Assembly (NCBI GenBank): GCA_018350325.1
Contig: JAEVLN010000050.1
Location: 203,893 to 267,892 of the forward strand
DNA length: 64,000 nucleotides
DNA from: Globodera rostochiensis
Lineage: Eukaryota; Nematoda; Chromadorea; Rhabditida; Heteroderidae
Reading direction: 5' to 3'
This document shows, in pieces, positions 11,601 through 25,000 of this stretch. Below the pieces are notes generated by a model. The model saw only the letters and a list, made by a program, of their open reading frames with translations, did not search any database and was not told the origin of the DNA. The position numbers and the translations under genes are program-made. The first letter of the stretch is position 1, and each line of letters opens with the position of its first letter.

Positions 11601-14600
11601 CCTCGTCCCCCCCCCCGTCCCCGTCCCCGTGGGGGAATTTTCCCCATTTTCTTACTCCCCCCCCCGTCCCCGTCCTCCCCGTCCCCGTGGGGGAATTTCC
11701 TCCATTTTTTTACTCCCCCCCCGTCCCCGTCCCCCCCGTCCCCGTCCCCGTCCCCCCCCGTCCCCCCGTCCCCGTCCCCGTCCCCCCCCCCGTCCATCGG
11801 TCGGTGGTGACATCCAACCATCGTAAAATATTGCATTTTTGCCTGCTTCTGCTGCTGCCTCTGCTGATTGAATTTATACTTTTTTTTGTTTCATAATATT
11901 TATTTGTTTTCTCTATATTTATTATTTTATAAAGTATTTTAATTTGCATTAGTTAAATTGTTGAGGAGTCAGATTGGTTGGTTTAAAAATATTTTAAACA
12001 CTTTTAGTTCTAATTAATGGGGATTTGATTTACTGAAAACTAAACTAATACCGTCCATTTCAAAAAATTAAATTGAATTTTTATTTTCTTTGATTGTTAA
12101 ACACTTTTAGTTCTAATTGATGGGGATTTGATTTACTGAAAACTAAACTAATACCGTCCATTTCAAAAAATTAAATTGAATTTTTATTTTCTTTGATTGT
12201 TAAACACTTTTAGTTCTAATTAATGGGGATTTGATTTACTGAAAACTAAACTAATACCGTCCATTTCAAAAAATTAAATTGAATTTTTATTTTCTTTGAT
12301 TGTTAAACACTTTTAGTTCTAATTGATGGGGATTTGATTTACTGAAACACTAAACTAATAGCGTCCATTTTAAATGGAATTAAAAAAGCGTTTTTTTCAT
12401 TTTTCCCAATCCATCGGACGGACACCTGCCAGGGCTGGGGCCACGCGGTCCGAACTTGGCTCTCTTTTTATCATCTGCTGTCTGCCAATTTAATTAATTT
12501 TTTATTTTTTTGTGCGTATTTAATGTCATTTTAATCATTTCTTATAATAAGTTTTTCTTGCATTTATCTGTTTCTTAGCCAATGTAATTAATTTCAGTTT
12601 TTAAATATTTTTTATTAAATAAAGGCACTATTTTTTTAATAGAGATCGGATCGATTAATCTCGACGAGAATTTTTTGAGATTCTCGAACGAAATCTCGAC
12701 CGGTCCTCATGTCCGAACTCTGTTTTTTAATGCTACAAATTTAGATTTTACTTTTAAAATTTTTTATTTAATAGGGGGCTAAGCTTAAAAATTATAATTT
12801 ATTTAAATTCTTTTTTAATAATTTCCTTTTGATTGCTTTTTGTTTTAAAGAATTAAAATTTGCTCATTCCTTCCTCACCCCCCGCTAATTATTTTATCCT
12901 TTTTTAAAACATTTATTTTACTATTAAATATTTTTGAATAAAAATTAATGCCGAGGTCCCCGTCCGTCCCCAGTGAATCGGTTAGATTTTCTTGGAAAAA
13001 ATTATTTTAATTTTGGATTAAAAAATGTACAAAAATAATAAATCCTTCCATCATTTGTGCCCCGCCCGTCCATTTATTTGCAATTCATTCGCCATAAATT
13101 GCACATTTTCTTTATTCCCTCCCGGGCAAAAATGCATTTTTTATTATCAATTTCTTAAAATAAAATAATAAAAATAAAAATTTGTTCGAGTCTCGTCGAC
13201 GGAGGCCAACATAAAATGTGATGAACATTTTTAACATTTTTTTGTGCAGCTCCAATTAAATTGGTCATAAAATTTGCGCCTTTATTCTGATCGATTTTGC
13301 TTGCTTTGTTTGTCCTTTCTCCCCCTTTTGCATTCATTCAATTCATTCTTCGCCATTAACAATTAAATCTTAAGCACTTTGTTTTGACTTTTTTTCGTTT
13401 CACATTTTATGAAGCTAATTGCCGTTATCGATTTTTAGCGCCATCAATCTTTAAATATATTTTAAATGTTCAAAGATTTTTTATTGCGAAATTGGGATAA
13501 ATGATCGTCGAAATCTCTGCTTTTTAGATCGGAATCCCTGATTCTTAGATCGAAAATCCCCGATTTCTTAGATCGGAATCCCTGATTTTCAGATCGGAAT
13601 CCCTGATTCTTAGATCGAAAATCCCCGATTTCTTAGATCGGAATCCCTGATTTTCAGATCGGAATCCCTGATTTTCAGATCGGAATCCCTGATTCTTCGA
13701 TCGAAAATCCCCGATTTCTTAGATCGGAATCCCTGATTTTTAGATCGGAATCTCTTCTTAGATCGGAAATCCCTGATTTCTTAGATCGAATCCCTGATTT
13801 TTGTTTTACCTAACGGGATCACGGCAATCAAATGTTCAACATTGCTGATTGACCATGTTTACTACCGATTTACCGGGGTGTCGAAAATCATAGGGGTCAA
13901 AATATGCCGGGATAACTAATTTGTTCATCTTCATGTTGCATAAAAGATGATTGAACATCATTATTATTCAAATTGCCCCCCCCCCCAAATTCATTCACCC
14001 CCCCCCCCCTCCCCCCGTCTACTTTTTTTTCAAAAAAAAAGCCGTGACGGAGGCGGCGGTGGTGACGCGGACGGCACACATTCATTTTGCCCCCCCCCCT
14101 TTCTGCTGCTGTTGTTGCTGTGCTGTCTTCGCGTTGATGCCGCTGCTGCTGCTGGTGGGGCGGCAGGGCAAAAGCCATTAGTTTTTTGTATTAATAATGA
14201 TTTTAATTCCTCACAATTCAATCATTCATTCATTCATTCATTCATTCATTTTGTCCTCCGTTCACCTTTTTAAACATTTAACACGCACACAAAACGAACG
14301 CCCCGCCGTCGCGGTGTCTCTTTTTTTTTTGTTGCTGTTTCTGTCTGTCTCCGTAATGTTTTTACAGGCCCAACAAATAATTGTAAAAGCCATGTCCGTC
14401 TCTCCCCCTCCCCGCCGCTAATTTGTATAAATAAAACAAAACAAAATATATACACTTTTGAGTGAATGGAATGGGGGAAAAGATTACTACTATTAGGTAC
14501 CCCCTCCCCCCTACCCCTACTTTATTTTAAAAATGATCAAAATGGACAACGACGCCATTAAAAGAAAGATAAGGCTCGGGGCAGGCAGGCAGAGGCAAAA

Positions 14601-17600
14601 AGTGTTGATGAAGATGATCATGGTGATGATAAGACGTGGGGGGGGGGGGAATTGGCTTGTTGTAATGTGTACACAATGAATGTGTTGTGCTGATGATGAT
14701 TGGTTGGGCACCGACGTCGTCCGTCCCCTGGGGGGAAACCCCGTCGAGAAGGGGGGGGGGGGGGCGAACGGGGAAATTCTTGTTTTTCTAACAAATTTTC
14801 TTGGTAACCTCCGCCTCCCCCACCCCTTGGCCCCCGACCTTTGCCTTCCTACATTCCTTCCACACCAGCAGCAGCAGTTTGCCCTCTTAAATTCTTGAAA
14901 AAAGTTTTTTTTTTTTGGGTTTTTTGTTTAAATGTCCGGGAAATTTTTTTGCCCCCATTTTGTCGGGGGGTTTTTCGTCCCCGCGAACACACCCCGTCAA
15001 CGGGCTGCCAATCCAAATTAACACATAGGCACTGTCTGCGCTCCCATTGGCCACTTTTAAATTATTTAAAAACATTTTAATCTCAAATGGCCAGGTTAGT
15101 GCCACGTTTATAAGCAATCAGCTCAGCTACTATTGAACAATTTCGCAGGGCGCTACGGCAAAGTGCCAACCCCGGCCTAAAATGGTCAAAGTGCCAACCC
15201 GGCATAAAACGGTCAAAATGCCAACCAGAGGCCTAAAACGGTCAAAATGCCAACCAGAGGCCTAAAACGGTCAAAATGCCAACCAGAGGCCTAAAATGGT
15301 CAAAGTGCCAACCAGAGGCCTAAAACGGTCAAAATGCCAACCAGAGGCCTAAAATGGTCAAAGTGCCAACCCGGCATAAAACGGTCAAAGTGCCAACCAG
15401 AGGCCTAAAATGGTCAAAGTGCCAACCCGGCATAAAACGGTCAAAATGCCAACCAGAGGCCTAAAATGGTCAAAGTGCCAACCCGGCATAAACCGGTCAA
15501 AGTGCCAACCCGGCCTAAAATGGTCAAAGTGCCAACCCGGCATAAAACGGTCAAAGTGCCAACCAGAGAAAGTCCAACCCGGCATAAAATGGTCAAAGTG
15601 CCAACCCGGCATAAAATGGTCAAAGTGCCAACCCGGCATAAAACGGTCTAAGTGCCCTTGCTGGTTGGCATTTTGACGGGTTTGCATTTCGTCCTGACAC
15701 TATTTCACCGAATTCCATTCTTAATATTTATTCCCATTAGGACAAAACTTTGGTTTTGCGTTTTTCAAAATTTTTTGTTTGATGAGCTTAGAATCTAAAA
15801 TTGAGTAGATAATTTAATTTGTAATTAGTAAAAAGCATCGGCATTCACCGGGCACCTAAATTTAAAACCAGACAAAATTAACGGCCATATAAACAAACAA
15901 ATAAAAAAAATTTGTTTTGAATTTTTATGCGCTTTTTGCGTTGGTTTGTTCAGGCGCATTTTCATTCTTTTGGCTCCGAAATTCAGATAATAAAATCAAT
16001 TCTGTCCGTTTATTTAAGAATTTATTTTTTATTCCCTAGGGGCGTTTTTTAAATTATTTCAAAAAATACTTTTTAAATTCCTTAACCATTTTAAGTTTTT
16101 GTGTCTCAGTTTTTGAGGCTCCAAAAGCTTCCGGCTGTTCCGACATGTAAAAATTAGGTAGGTAATTAGATTTTTGAACCTTTTGTTATTTTGTATTTAA
16201 ATTGTATTGATTATATCCGATTTGTGGCGTTGGCGTTGGCGTTTTGTTTCTTTGTTCCGAATTCAAATTTCCATAAAAACTAACATTGACGGCTCACAAA
16301 TCTCCAACCCTTTGTTCACATTTTGTGCCTTTTTTCTTCTACATATGTAACAAAATGTTTTGAATTTTTCGATTGATTTGCATTTTGTTGAAAACAAAAA
16401 GTAGAAAATTGGGACTTTTTTTTGTAAAATGAACTTTCATTACAAATTTTAATCGAACTTTAATGAATTAAAATTATTGAAAACTCTGCCCATGCCTTTT
16501 AAATTTTATCAATTGATTTTATTTGTTCTAAAAATACGGAATTTGTACATAATTTTGCAATATTTTAATCAAATTTCAAATTTGCCATTCAAAAGCAACC
16601 GGGTCTCCGGTTACTAGGCACAAAAATGGGATTGTCTAACAACTGTTTGCTCTAAGAGTGTCAAATTTTATGAATTTTCAATTTTTGTCAATAAATATTA
16701 TTATTTTAAACAGCTGAAGCTAACAAATAAGCTCAGCTTGTGCCCCCCCCCCCCCGTATATTTTTTTGTTGCTCGGGGGGTCGCCGGCTTTCTGTCTGTC
16801 TGCGTTTGTTTGTTTATGTCCCCTCCGGCGCCTCTCCCAAATTTAAACTCATTCCAAAAATAAATATGCTTCTACTTACTTACTTTGTATGTACATATAT
16901 TTATTGTATTGTTTATTTATTATTTCAAGTGGCCCCTGGGGGGGGGGGGGGGGAGGGGGGCGTTGTGAAAGGCGCAGCATGAAGATGGAGCAGGAGCAGA
17001 ACGATTGGCTGGAGATGGTGGATAGTTTTTGGGGGAGGGCGGGAAGAGGACCGGTTTTTTGTCCTTTTTAATGGATCATTCATTCGGTTGGGGGGGGGAA
17101 TATTTGGGGGGATGTGAAAATGAACAAAAATGCTGTGTAAGAGGCGAAAAATCAATTTTTTTGCTTTAAAAATGCACACATCGCCATGTGTTGTTTTGTG
17201 CACACATTTTGATGACTTTTTGTTGTTTTTTTGGACGCCGCGGGCGATGCTTTTTGGATTTATTTTATTTTAATCACTTAAATTGATTTAATAATTTTGA
17301 TGGCCTTTTTGGGTTTATTTTATTTTAATCACTTAAATTGATTTAATAATTTTGATGGCCTTTTTGGGTTTATTTTATTTTAATCACTTAAATTGGTTTA
17401 ATAATTTTGGTGGGCTTTTTGGGTTTATTTTATTTTAATCACTTAAATTGATTTAATAATTTTGGTGGAAGACAGCAAATTCAATTTATTTTTAAAATGA
17501 AAGTATTAATTTATATTTAAATTGAATTTGCATGTGAATAATTTCCAATTATAAATAAGCATTTTTAATTAATAAATTTATTTTTCCCCCCAAAAATATG

Positions 17601-20600
17601 CCCAATTCCGACAATACCCAAAAGAAAAATTCATTGGTTTTTGGACCTAATTGGCCAAATTTGTGCGCACAAAGCAATAAAATACCCATAAAACGTCGAA
17701 AGCAATTTAGCAAAAGAAAGGACATTATTGGGCAAATGCGAAACTAATCGAATTAAATAAATTTTCTCCAAAAATTCAGCAGCAAAAACGAACACTTTTC
17801 GTTCCATTAATTTTTGTTTGTTGGGTTTTTAATTAATTGAATTAATAAAAATTTGAGCATTTTTCACATTTTGTTGAATTTGGACGGCGTTTCCGGTCCA
17901 TAAAATATAAAAATTGTTCGAACCCCGGGGGGCATGACAAGAATTATTGTCCCCAATTTTGTTCCAAAATGATTGTTTTTCAAAACCCTTTTTTAAATCG
18001 ATTATAATCATTCTTAGCAATTGTTTTTACAAATTGTTAAAATGTTTTTTCTCAAATTAGCTCAATTAAAAATAATGCTTTTTGTCCCTATTCCAGCACG
18101 GATGTTGAAATGATGAGCCCGAGTTTTCACTTTCCGATGCCCTCCTCATCATATTCTGTCCCTTCTGCCGCCGAACAACCGCCAAAATCATCGGACCATT
18201 CGGCCAGCACATCAGCTGCTCCGGGCGGAAGACACAGCAGCTTTGAAGAAGCGGAGACGGCAAGGTCACCCCGAACTTTGGGGCCATTGCCGGCCCCCCG
18301 GTTTCGGCACTTTTTGGCATCCGGCACGATGGGTGGGGTATGGCTGGCAAGGTCATCCCGAACTCCGGGGCCCTCGCCGGGTCCGGCACTTTTTGGCATC
18401 CGGCGTGGGGGGGGGGATATTTTCTGAACATAATTCGATGTTTCGGCATGATACAATCTTGGATTTTGATCCCAAAACACCGCGTGATCAGATTAATATC
18501 ATGTCTAAAGATTGCCGATAACCAATTTAATTTTATTTGTAAATCCGATCTTTTTCAGGGACTCCTCTTCATCATCATTTGGCCATCGTCGTGGCTCGGC
18601 CCTGTCCCTTGGCACGGCACCGTCCTCCTCTGATCTGATCGTGCTCGACTCGCCCACCACAATTTTTGCGCCTCGACTGAATGGCGGTGGTGGTGGCCAA
18701 TTCGAGAATGTTGCCAGCTCGTCGTCCCCGTTCGTCATCGGGTCAATGGTCAGTCAGTCGGTGATCCATTGACCTACTCTGATCTGATCACCCGAATATC
18801 ACACTATGATCAGGGTCGGGGTGTCCATGACCCTCATCCAGACGATCACAGCATGAACAGGGTCGGGGTGATCCATTGACCTTTCCTGATCTGATCACCC
18901 GATGATCAGGGTCGGGGTGTCCATGACCCTCATCCAGACGATTACAGCATGATCAGGGTCGGCGTGATCCATTGACCTTTCCTGATCTGATCACCCGATG
19001 ATCAGGGTCGGGGTGTCCATGACCCTCATCCAGACGATTACAGCATGATCAGGGTCGGGGTGATCCATTGACCTTTCCTGATCTGATCACCCGATGATCA
19101 GGGTCGGGGTGTCCATGACCCTCATCCAGACGATCACAGCATGATCAGGGTCGGCGTGATCCATTGACCTTTCCTGATCTGATCACCCGATGATCAGGGT
19201 CGGGGTGTCCATGACCCTCATCCAGACGATTACAGCATGATCAGGGTCGGGGTGATCCATTGGCCTTTCCTGATCTGATCACCGATGATCACAACCGGAG
19301 GACGGATTCGATCGCTTGCATTACCTCGAACAATATTTGGCATTTTTTCAGGGACTGACCGCAATGCATCCGAACATCAATAATAACAGCAGTATCACCA
19401 CAACTGCTCCTGCTACTGCTTCTTCATCATCTTCGGTGCCAAACATGCTGCTGTTGCAGCAGCAACAGCATCAACAGTCAGTTGTCGACGTCGACGACAT
19501 GTTTGAACTTGCCGAAGTGATTGGCTGCACTGGTGGCACTTCTGCTGGCGGAGGGCCACCACCGCCGACGGCGGCGCCACACTTTGGCACGACGGAAGTA
19601 TCAGACGGAGGGACGCCGGGCAACAAGCCGGTGCACGAGTGCGTTGTCCATAAATTATTCATGCCTTTTTACATGCCATAAAAGATGTAGGGCACTGAAT
19701 GTCTCCTCCGGCCTCAAAAATGCCATAAATTTTTATTTCGGATTCACAAAATTAAAAAGCTATTTTAATTTTCCATTTCAGATGCACCGCTTGTGGCAAA
19801 CAGGTTGGCATACTGTTTTATTAATTTTAAATCGTTTGGCGGCAACACTTTTTAACCATTGGGACATTTAAATCGAAAATTTGATAAAACAACCCGGGGA
19901 CCCCCTTAGGTTCGATCGAAAACGAATCAGAAAATTGGTAAAAGCCCAATTTTGATCGTTAATTTCGATCGATCGCACTTGGCCGTTTTCAGCTTTGCTC
20001 CACGCGCAGTTTGAAGCGCCATCGGGTAACTTGCAAAAAAGTGAAGGCCCAACAGGACGATTCGGCTTCATCCGTGGACGGACGGCTTGCGACTTCGACA
20101 TCGACGTCGGTGTCCGATTCGATGTCAACCAGTACCTGTAGCAGCAGCAGCAGCAGCAACAGCAGCACCACCACCACAATGTCCACGGAAACGGCGACAA
20201 TGACAATGTTGATGACGGCAAAAAAATGTGCCGAAAAATTGTCGTCAACAAAGAAAATGTCGACGCCTGCTCCCCTTTTGTTGTTCAGCAACAGCAGCGA
20301 GCAGCAACAGCACAGAATTGTGATAAGAAGCAACAGCACCGACACGTTGCAGCAGCAACATGAACAGCAGCAACATTTGACGGCACAACAATGGTGTGCC
20401 ATTCTTGGAAAATCAATTTTTTTGATTTAAATCGGACCGGATACCGGAGGCCGGAATTTGTGTCCCTTAAAAAATTTAATCGGAATTATGGCTTTAAAAG
20501 TTGCGGGTTCCGGACAACCCGGAATGGGGCCTGCTTACACCTCGGATATAATGGCATTCTGTGCATCAACAGTTTGTCCGCCACCGTCACAACAAAGCCG

Positions 20601-21204
20601 TCCTCCGCCGACATGATGGCCGCCCATGGCGGTTCAATGGGTTCGTCACCAATTGTTGCCTTCCCCCCAATCATTGCACCACCGCCGCCTCATCAACAAT
20701 CGCATCATCACCATTTCTCTGCAATTACTGCTCCATCAGCTTCCAACAAAGTTGTTGGTCAGGCTGCTGGTGGCCGATTCATGGCGCTGGATGTTGCTGC
20801 ACAGCAACAGCAGCAGACGGCTGGCATTAATGACGGAACAACGGGTTACGGTACGCGCGGGCGGTGTTAGGGGAAACTGTGGCCTACAGTATACTTTGGC
20901 AGGGGGAATTTTGCGTTACGGTTTGGTTCGATCGGGGATAAATGTTATGGGAAGGTAAATACAGTATTCGAGATAACACAGGGGTGTATGGGTGGGTTAC
21001 GGTTTGCTCGCTAAGCGCATTAGTCGTCGTCTTACGGTAAATGGGTCGGTAGTGGTAAAAAAGGGTTAGGAAACCAACCCAGTTACAGTAGAAATAGCAA
21101 GAAGGTGGGACATGGGGTGTACGGTAAGCGCAGACATATTCCATTCTTTCTCATCACAAAAGCAGAACGTCTCCAACAGTTCGGCGCAACTCAGCATCAA
21201 CGTC

Positions 21205-21241
<37 letters not shown>

Positions 21242-21281
21242 GCAGCAACTCTTTTACCCTGCTACTGTAGCAATGTTGTCC

Positions 21282-21315
<34 letters not shown>

Positions 21316-22058
21316 GCAACTCTTGTGCCGCACCAGCAGCAGCAAAGGCAACTGCTGGTGTTGTACTGCTTGCCAAACATGATGGTGATGTTGACGACGA
21401 CGACGATGATGATGATGACGACGATATCGTTGTTGAACAACGACAGCAAAAACAAAATGTATTTGTTGCTGTTGTTCCGGACAAGGATAGAACAGCAGCA
21501 GCAGCAGCAGCAACAAAAACGACGATGAAAGCTGCAGGACAGCAACAACAACAGACAGAGCCGAACAAGGTGTTTGTTGTTCATGTTCATGTTCAATTAT
21601 TCGTTTTTGTTATGCCATTTGTCATTTTCAATTGTTTTAAATTGCCAGTATTGTGTTTGGTGCAAGAAAGTTTTAAATTTAAAATTTTCATTCATTCAAG
21701 GTTTCCGACGTGGTCGACTCGGTGGTTGCCAAATTGCGCCAGAAAAGCAGTAGCAACAGCACTCAACGTTCAACTGCTACTGCTGTTGTAGCATCAGTTA
21801 CGGCATCAAATGTGCCGTCACAACAGTCAACAGAGAAAATGGTTCATCATCAACAACAACAGCAGCAGCAGTTCAAGCTGGCACAACAACAACGGCACAT
21901 GGAATGGGCGCAGCATCAGCATCAACTGCAGCAGCAACACCACCATCACCATCAGCAGCATCATGGAGTTTCTGCCCATTCGTCGTCCTGCTCGGCAATG
22001 CCGCCTACTGGTGTCGCCGATTGTTCCTCTGCTGCTGCTGCTGTTGGTACTGTTGATC

Positions 22059-22097
<39 letters not shown>

Positions 22098-25000
22098 CGT
22101 CGCCACAGGTAAAGAAGAATCCGACGGATTTTTGCCTTTTTCGAAAATGTATCTACCTAAAATCCTGTTTTAGGTAATGCACATTGTTTACTCCTCCGCT
22201 GCAGCTGTTCCATCAGCTCTAACAGCTTCAGCTACTGCTAGCAGAACGTCAGTGCCGTCGTCGTCTTTGTACGTTGCTTCTGCCGGTGGTGCCGCTGTGC
22301 CGTCATCACCTGTAGTTCACCATCATCAGTTTCAGCAACATTTTGGTGCCGGAATCACTCCACAGCAGCAGCAACAAGATTTTCAAGCAGTATATCATCA
22401 GCAGCAACAGCAACAACTGAAGTACAAACAAAAACAGCAGGACAATGCAGCTCTGGTGGCACCAAGAGGAGGAGTTGGAGCAGTAGCTGTTCAACAACAC
22501 CAGCAGCAGCAGGGCCGAGAGGCAGCAGCCGCAGCAGCAGTTAATGTGGTGGGTTCCAACATTGTCATTGTTTCCACTTGGAGCTGAACTAACTGATCAG
22601 AGGGTAACTGATCAATCACGATCCTAATACTTGGTCCGATCTCGAATCCGCCGATCATACCCGTTGTTTGTGGTAAAATGCATGCTTTTCAACCTGTACA
22701 GATGATGGTCGACAGAACGGAGCAGCACCACATGCACATGCATTACCAGCAGCAACAGAGCGGTGCAGCAGGAGGAGCACCACCGAAGAGTGCGCCGGCA
22801 ATATCGGCAATGCCGTCCCAACAACCGCACTTTTGGCACAATATTCCACCACCACCACAACACAACGAGTCTGTAGTTTTTGTAAACAAAATTTTTTGCC
22901 TTTCTTGTACTGCTTGAATTTCTCGGACCAAGAATTAGTCTTACTTTTTTTCAGAATGGGCAAATTTATTTGCTCTCCGCCACCATATCCGGGCCCTCAT
23001 CAAGCCCATGGCTACCAAATGCGTGCCAACAACGCCAGCGGCGGCGGCGCCGGCAAAGAGTTATTTTTGCAATCCCCGCCGGCGATGGCACCGCTGCCGC
23101 CGCCTCAACATCAATTTGTCGCATTTGATGAAGAGCAGCAGCATGAAAAAGTGAAAAAACTCAGCAGTTGCCCACAAAAGAAACGGGTGCGTTGTGGCGG
23201 CGAATATTTTTCAATTTTTATTGGGGTGCCGTCCCCGACGGTTCATTCTCCACAGTCCCCGAGCATGTCGGCCCCCGAAGGGTTGTCATCGACCCCTATC
23301 CGGCCTTCGACACGCCGGCAACTCAAAATATCCGATTTTATAAATTTTGTATTGAAAACAAAATTAGCGTCATTTTTAAATGCTCAGAATGCACAAAATG
23401 GTGGCGCTGTTTGTGCTGGTGGTGATACATTGGCGGCTGTAAAAAGTGAGCAAACTGCAGCTGCAGCAGCAACGGCGTCGGCAAGTTCAACACGCAACGT
23501 TTACCGCTATTTGTGCCCGGAGTGTGATAAACCGTTCGTTTTTTGATTTGAATTTGCTGGGTGGGGGGGGGGCATGGCGGCAATACGCCAAACATATGTT
23601 TTGGCATTTAATTTTAAATTAACATTTAAACAAAAAATTACTTCAACTTTCAATCGTACACCGTCTCATTCTTTGTCAGGTATTCGTGTCGAAAGAATGT
23701 GAAGCGGCACCGTATCTCACAGCACAAAATCCCTCTCCAAGAAGTAAGTTTTGATTAATTAAATTAAATTATTTAATTAGAAAATCAAACGCCCGCCGCA
23801 TTTTTTTGTTTTGTCTCATTAAGGCCCAGGATGGGTCAATCAAACGCATCAAATTGACGGAGGCCGAATTGGCGCAGAAAGATTGCGCAATGAAAGCACA
23901 GCAGGCGGAGACCGCCGCAAAGGCGGGCGGAAAAGATAAAACAGGTGGTCCCCCCGGGCGCGGCATGGGATTTGGCACAGATCAGTTTTATCGGGCACTG
24001 ATCAGTGTTATCGGAAATATCGGGTCAGTGTTTTTTGCCAGATCCCGCCCGGCTTGCTTCGACAAAAATCCAAATTGATTTTTCGGGAATTCCGGGTCCT
24101 GGAAAGCCACTAGAATCCCGACCATGATCATCAGAATTTTTGGACGGGCAGAAATTCCGAAAATTTGATCGATCAAATCAATATGTGAGCTTAACTGATC
24201 CCTCAAATCAAAAAGGTGCTGCAGCAGAAGCTGAACACAAACTGCACACGACAATCAAGGAGGAAATTGACTCGATGGAATCGACTGATCATCATCAGTT
24301 TCATTCTTCTGCACAGTCGTCGTATCAACAACAACTTCAACACCAACAACACTCGGTTGGGACGCCGGAGGCAAAGTTTGTCATTGCCGCCGCAGTCACT
24401 GTGCCGCCAACAGCCGGTGGCCAACCACTCAAATCTGCTGCCATCAGTCCGTATGAACCGGCACATCAACAACAACAGCTGCAGCAACAGCAGCAACGTA
24501 TGGCCATGTTCAGCACCGGCGGCGGTCCGCCGTCATCGGCACCGCCGCATTCGGCACCGCTGCTGATTGGTGGGCATCAGTCGCAACAATTCTTCATGGC
24601 AACATTTCCACCTCAACAGCAGCAAGTACGTGCATGGAATTTTGGGGAAGGGGCCCTCGACACTTTAATAATTTGTTTAAAATTGCGTAATGTTTCTGCT
24701 CCAAACCCTTCAGGCTCAGTACGAACTGCATCAGCAACCGGGTTATGGTCAGCCACAACATTATCCACCGCCTTCTCAGCATGCATATCATCAACAACAA
24801 CAACATTACCAGTTTCAGCGTCAGCAACAGTCTGTTGTTCATCTCCAACAACACGCTCAACAGAAGCAGCAGCACCAGCAGCAGCAACGGGTAGCAGGAG
24901 GAGGAGTTGGAGCAGTAGCTGCTGTTGCACAACAGAATGGCGACTTCCAACAACAGCAGCAGCAACAGCTTGGAGGCGTTGAATACAATGCCATGGCTCA

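Larger units (their letters stand above)
8965..18096 (+). other. Putative first intron, about 9.1 kb
   Basis: If exon 8684-8964 belongs to the zinc-finger gene (a split Cys codon joins TG and C), this whole stretch is intron. It holds several minisatellites listed separately, poly-C or poly-G runs near 9703, 10191, 10269, 13977, 14091, 14640, 16742 and 16939, and an ATTC run near 14219. No internal ORF has convincing protein features. The alternative is that the 8684 exon is an independent short gene. Confidence 0.45.

Noticed and set aside
11411..11896. Overlapping Pro/Arg and Gly/Asp ORFs in five frames
   Set aside because: All arise from the CCCCGT minisatellite; none has unique sequence.
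15158..15655. Regular direct repeats resembling a CRISPR array
   Set aside because: Unit spacing has no unique spacers, the repeats are degenerate and the context is eukaryotic.
21066..21596. 176-codon Leu/Val/Cys-rich minus-strand ORF
   Set aside because: It is the antisense of CAA/CAG and GAC runs in a coding exon of the zinc-finger gene.
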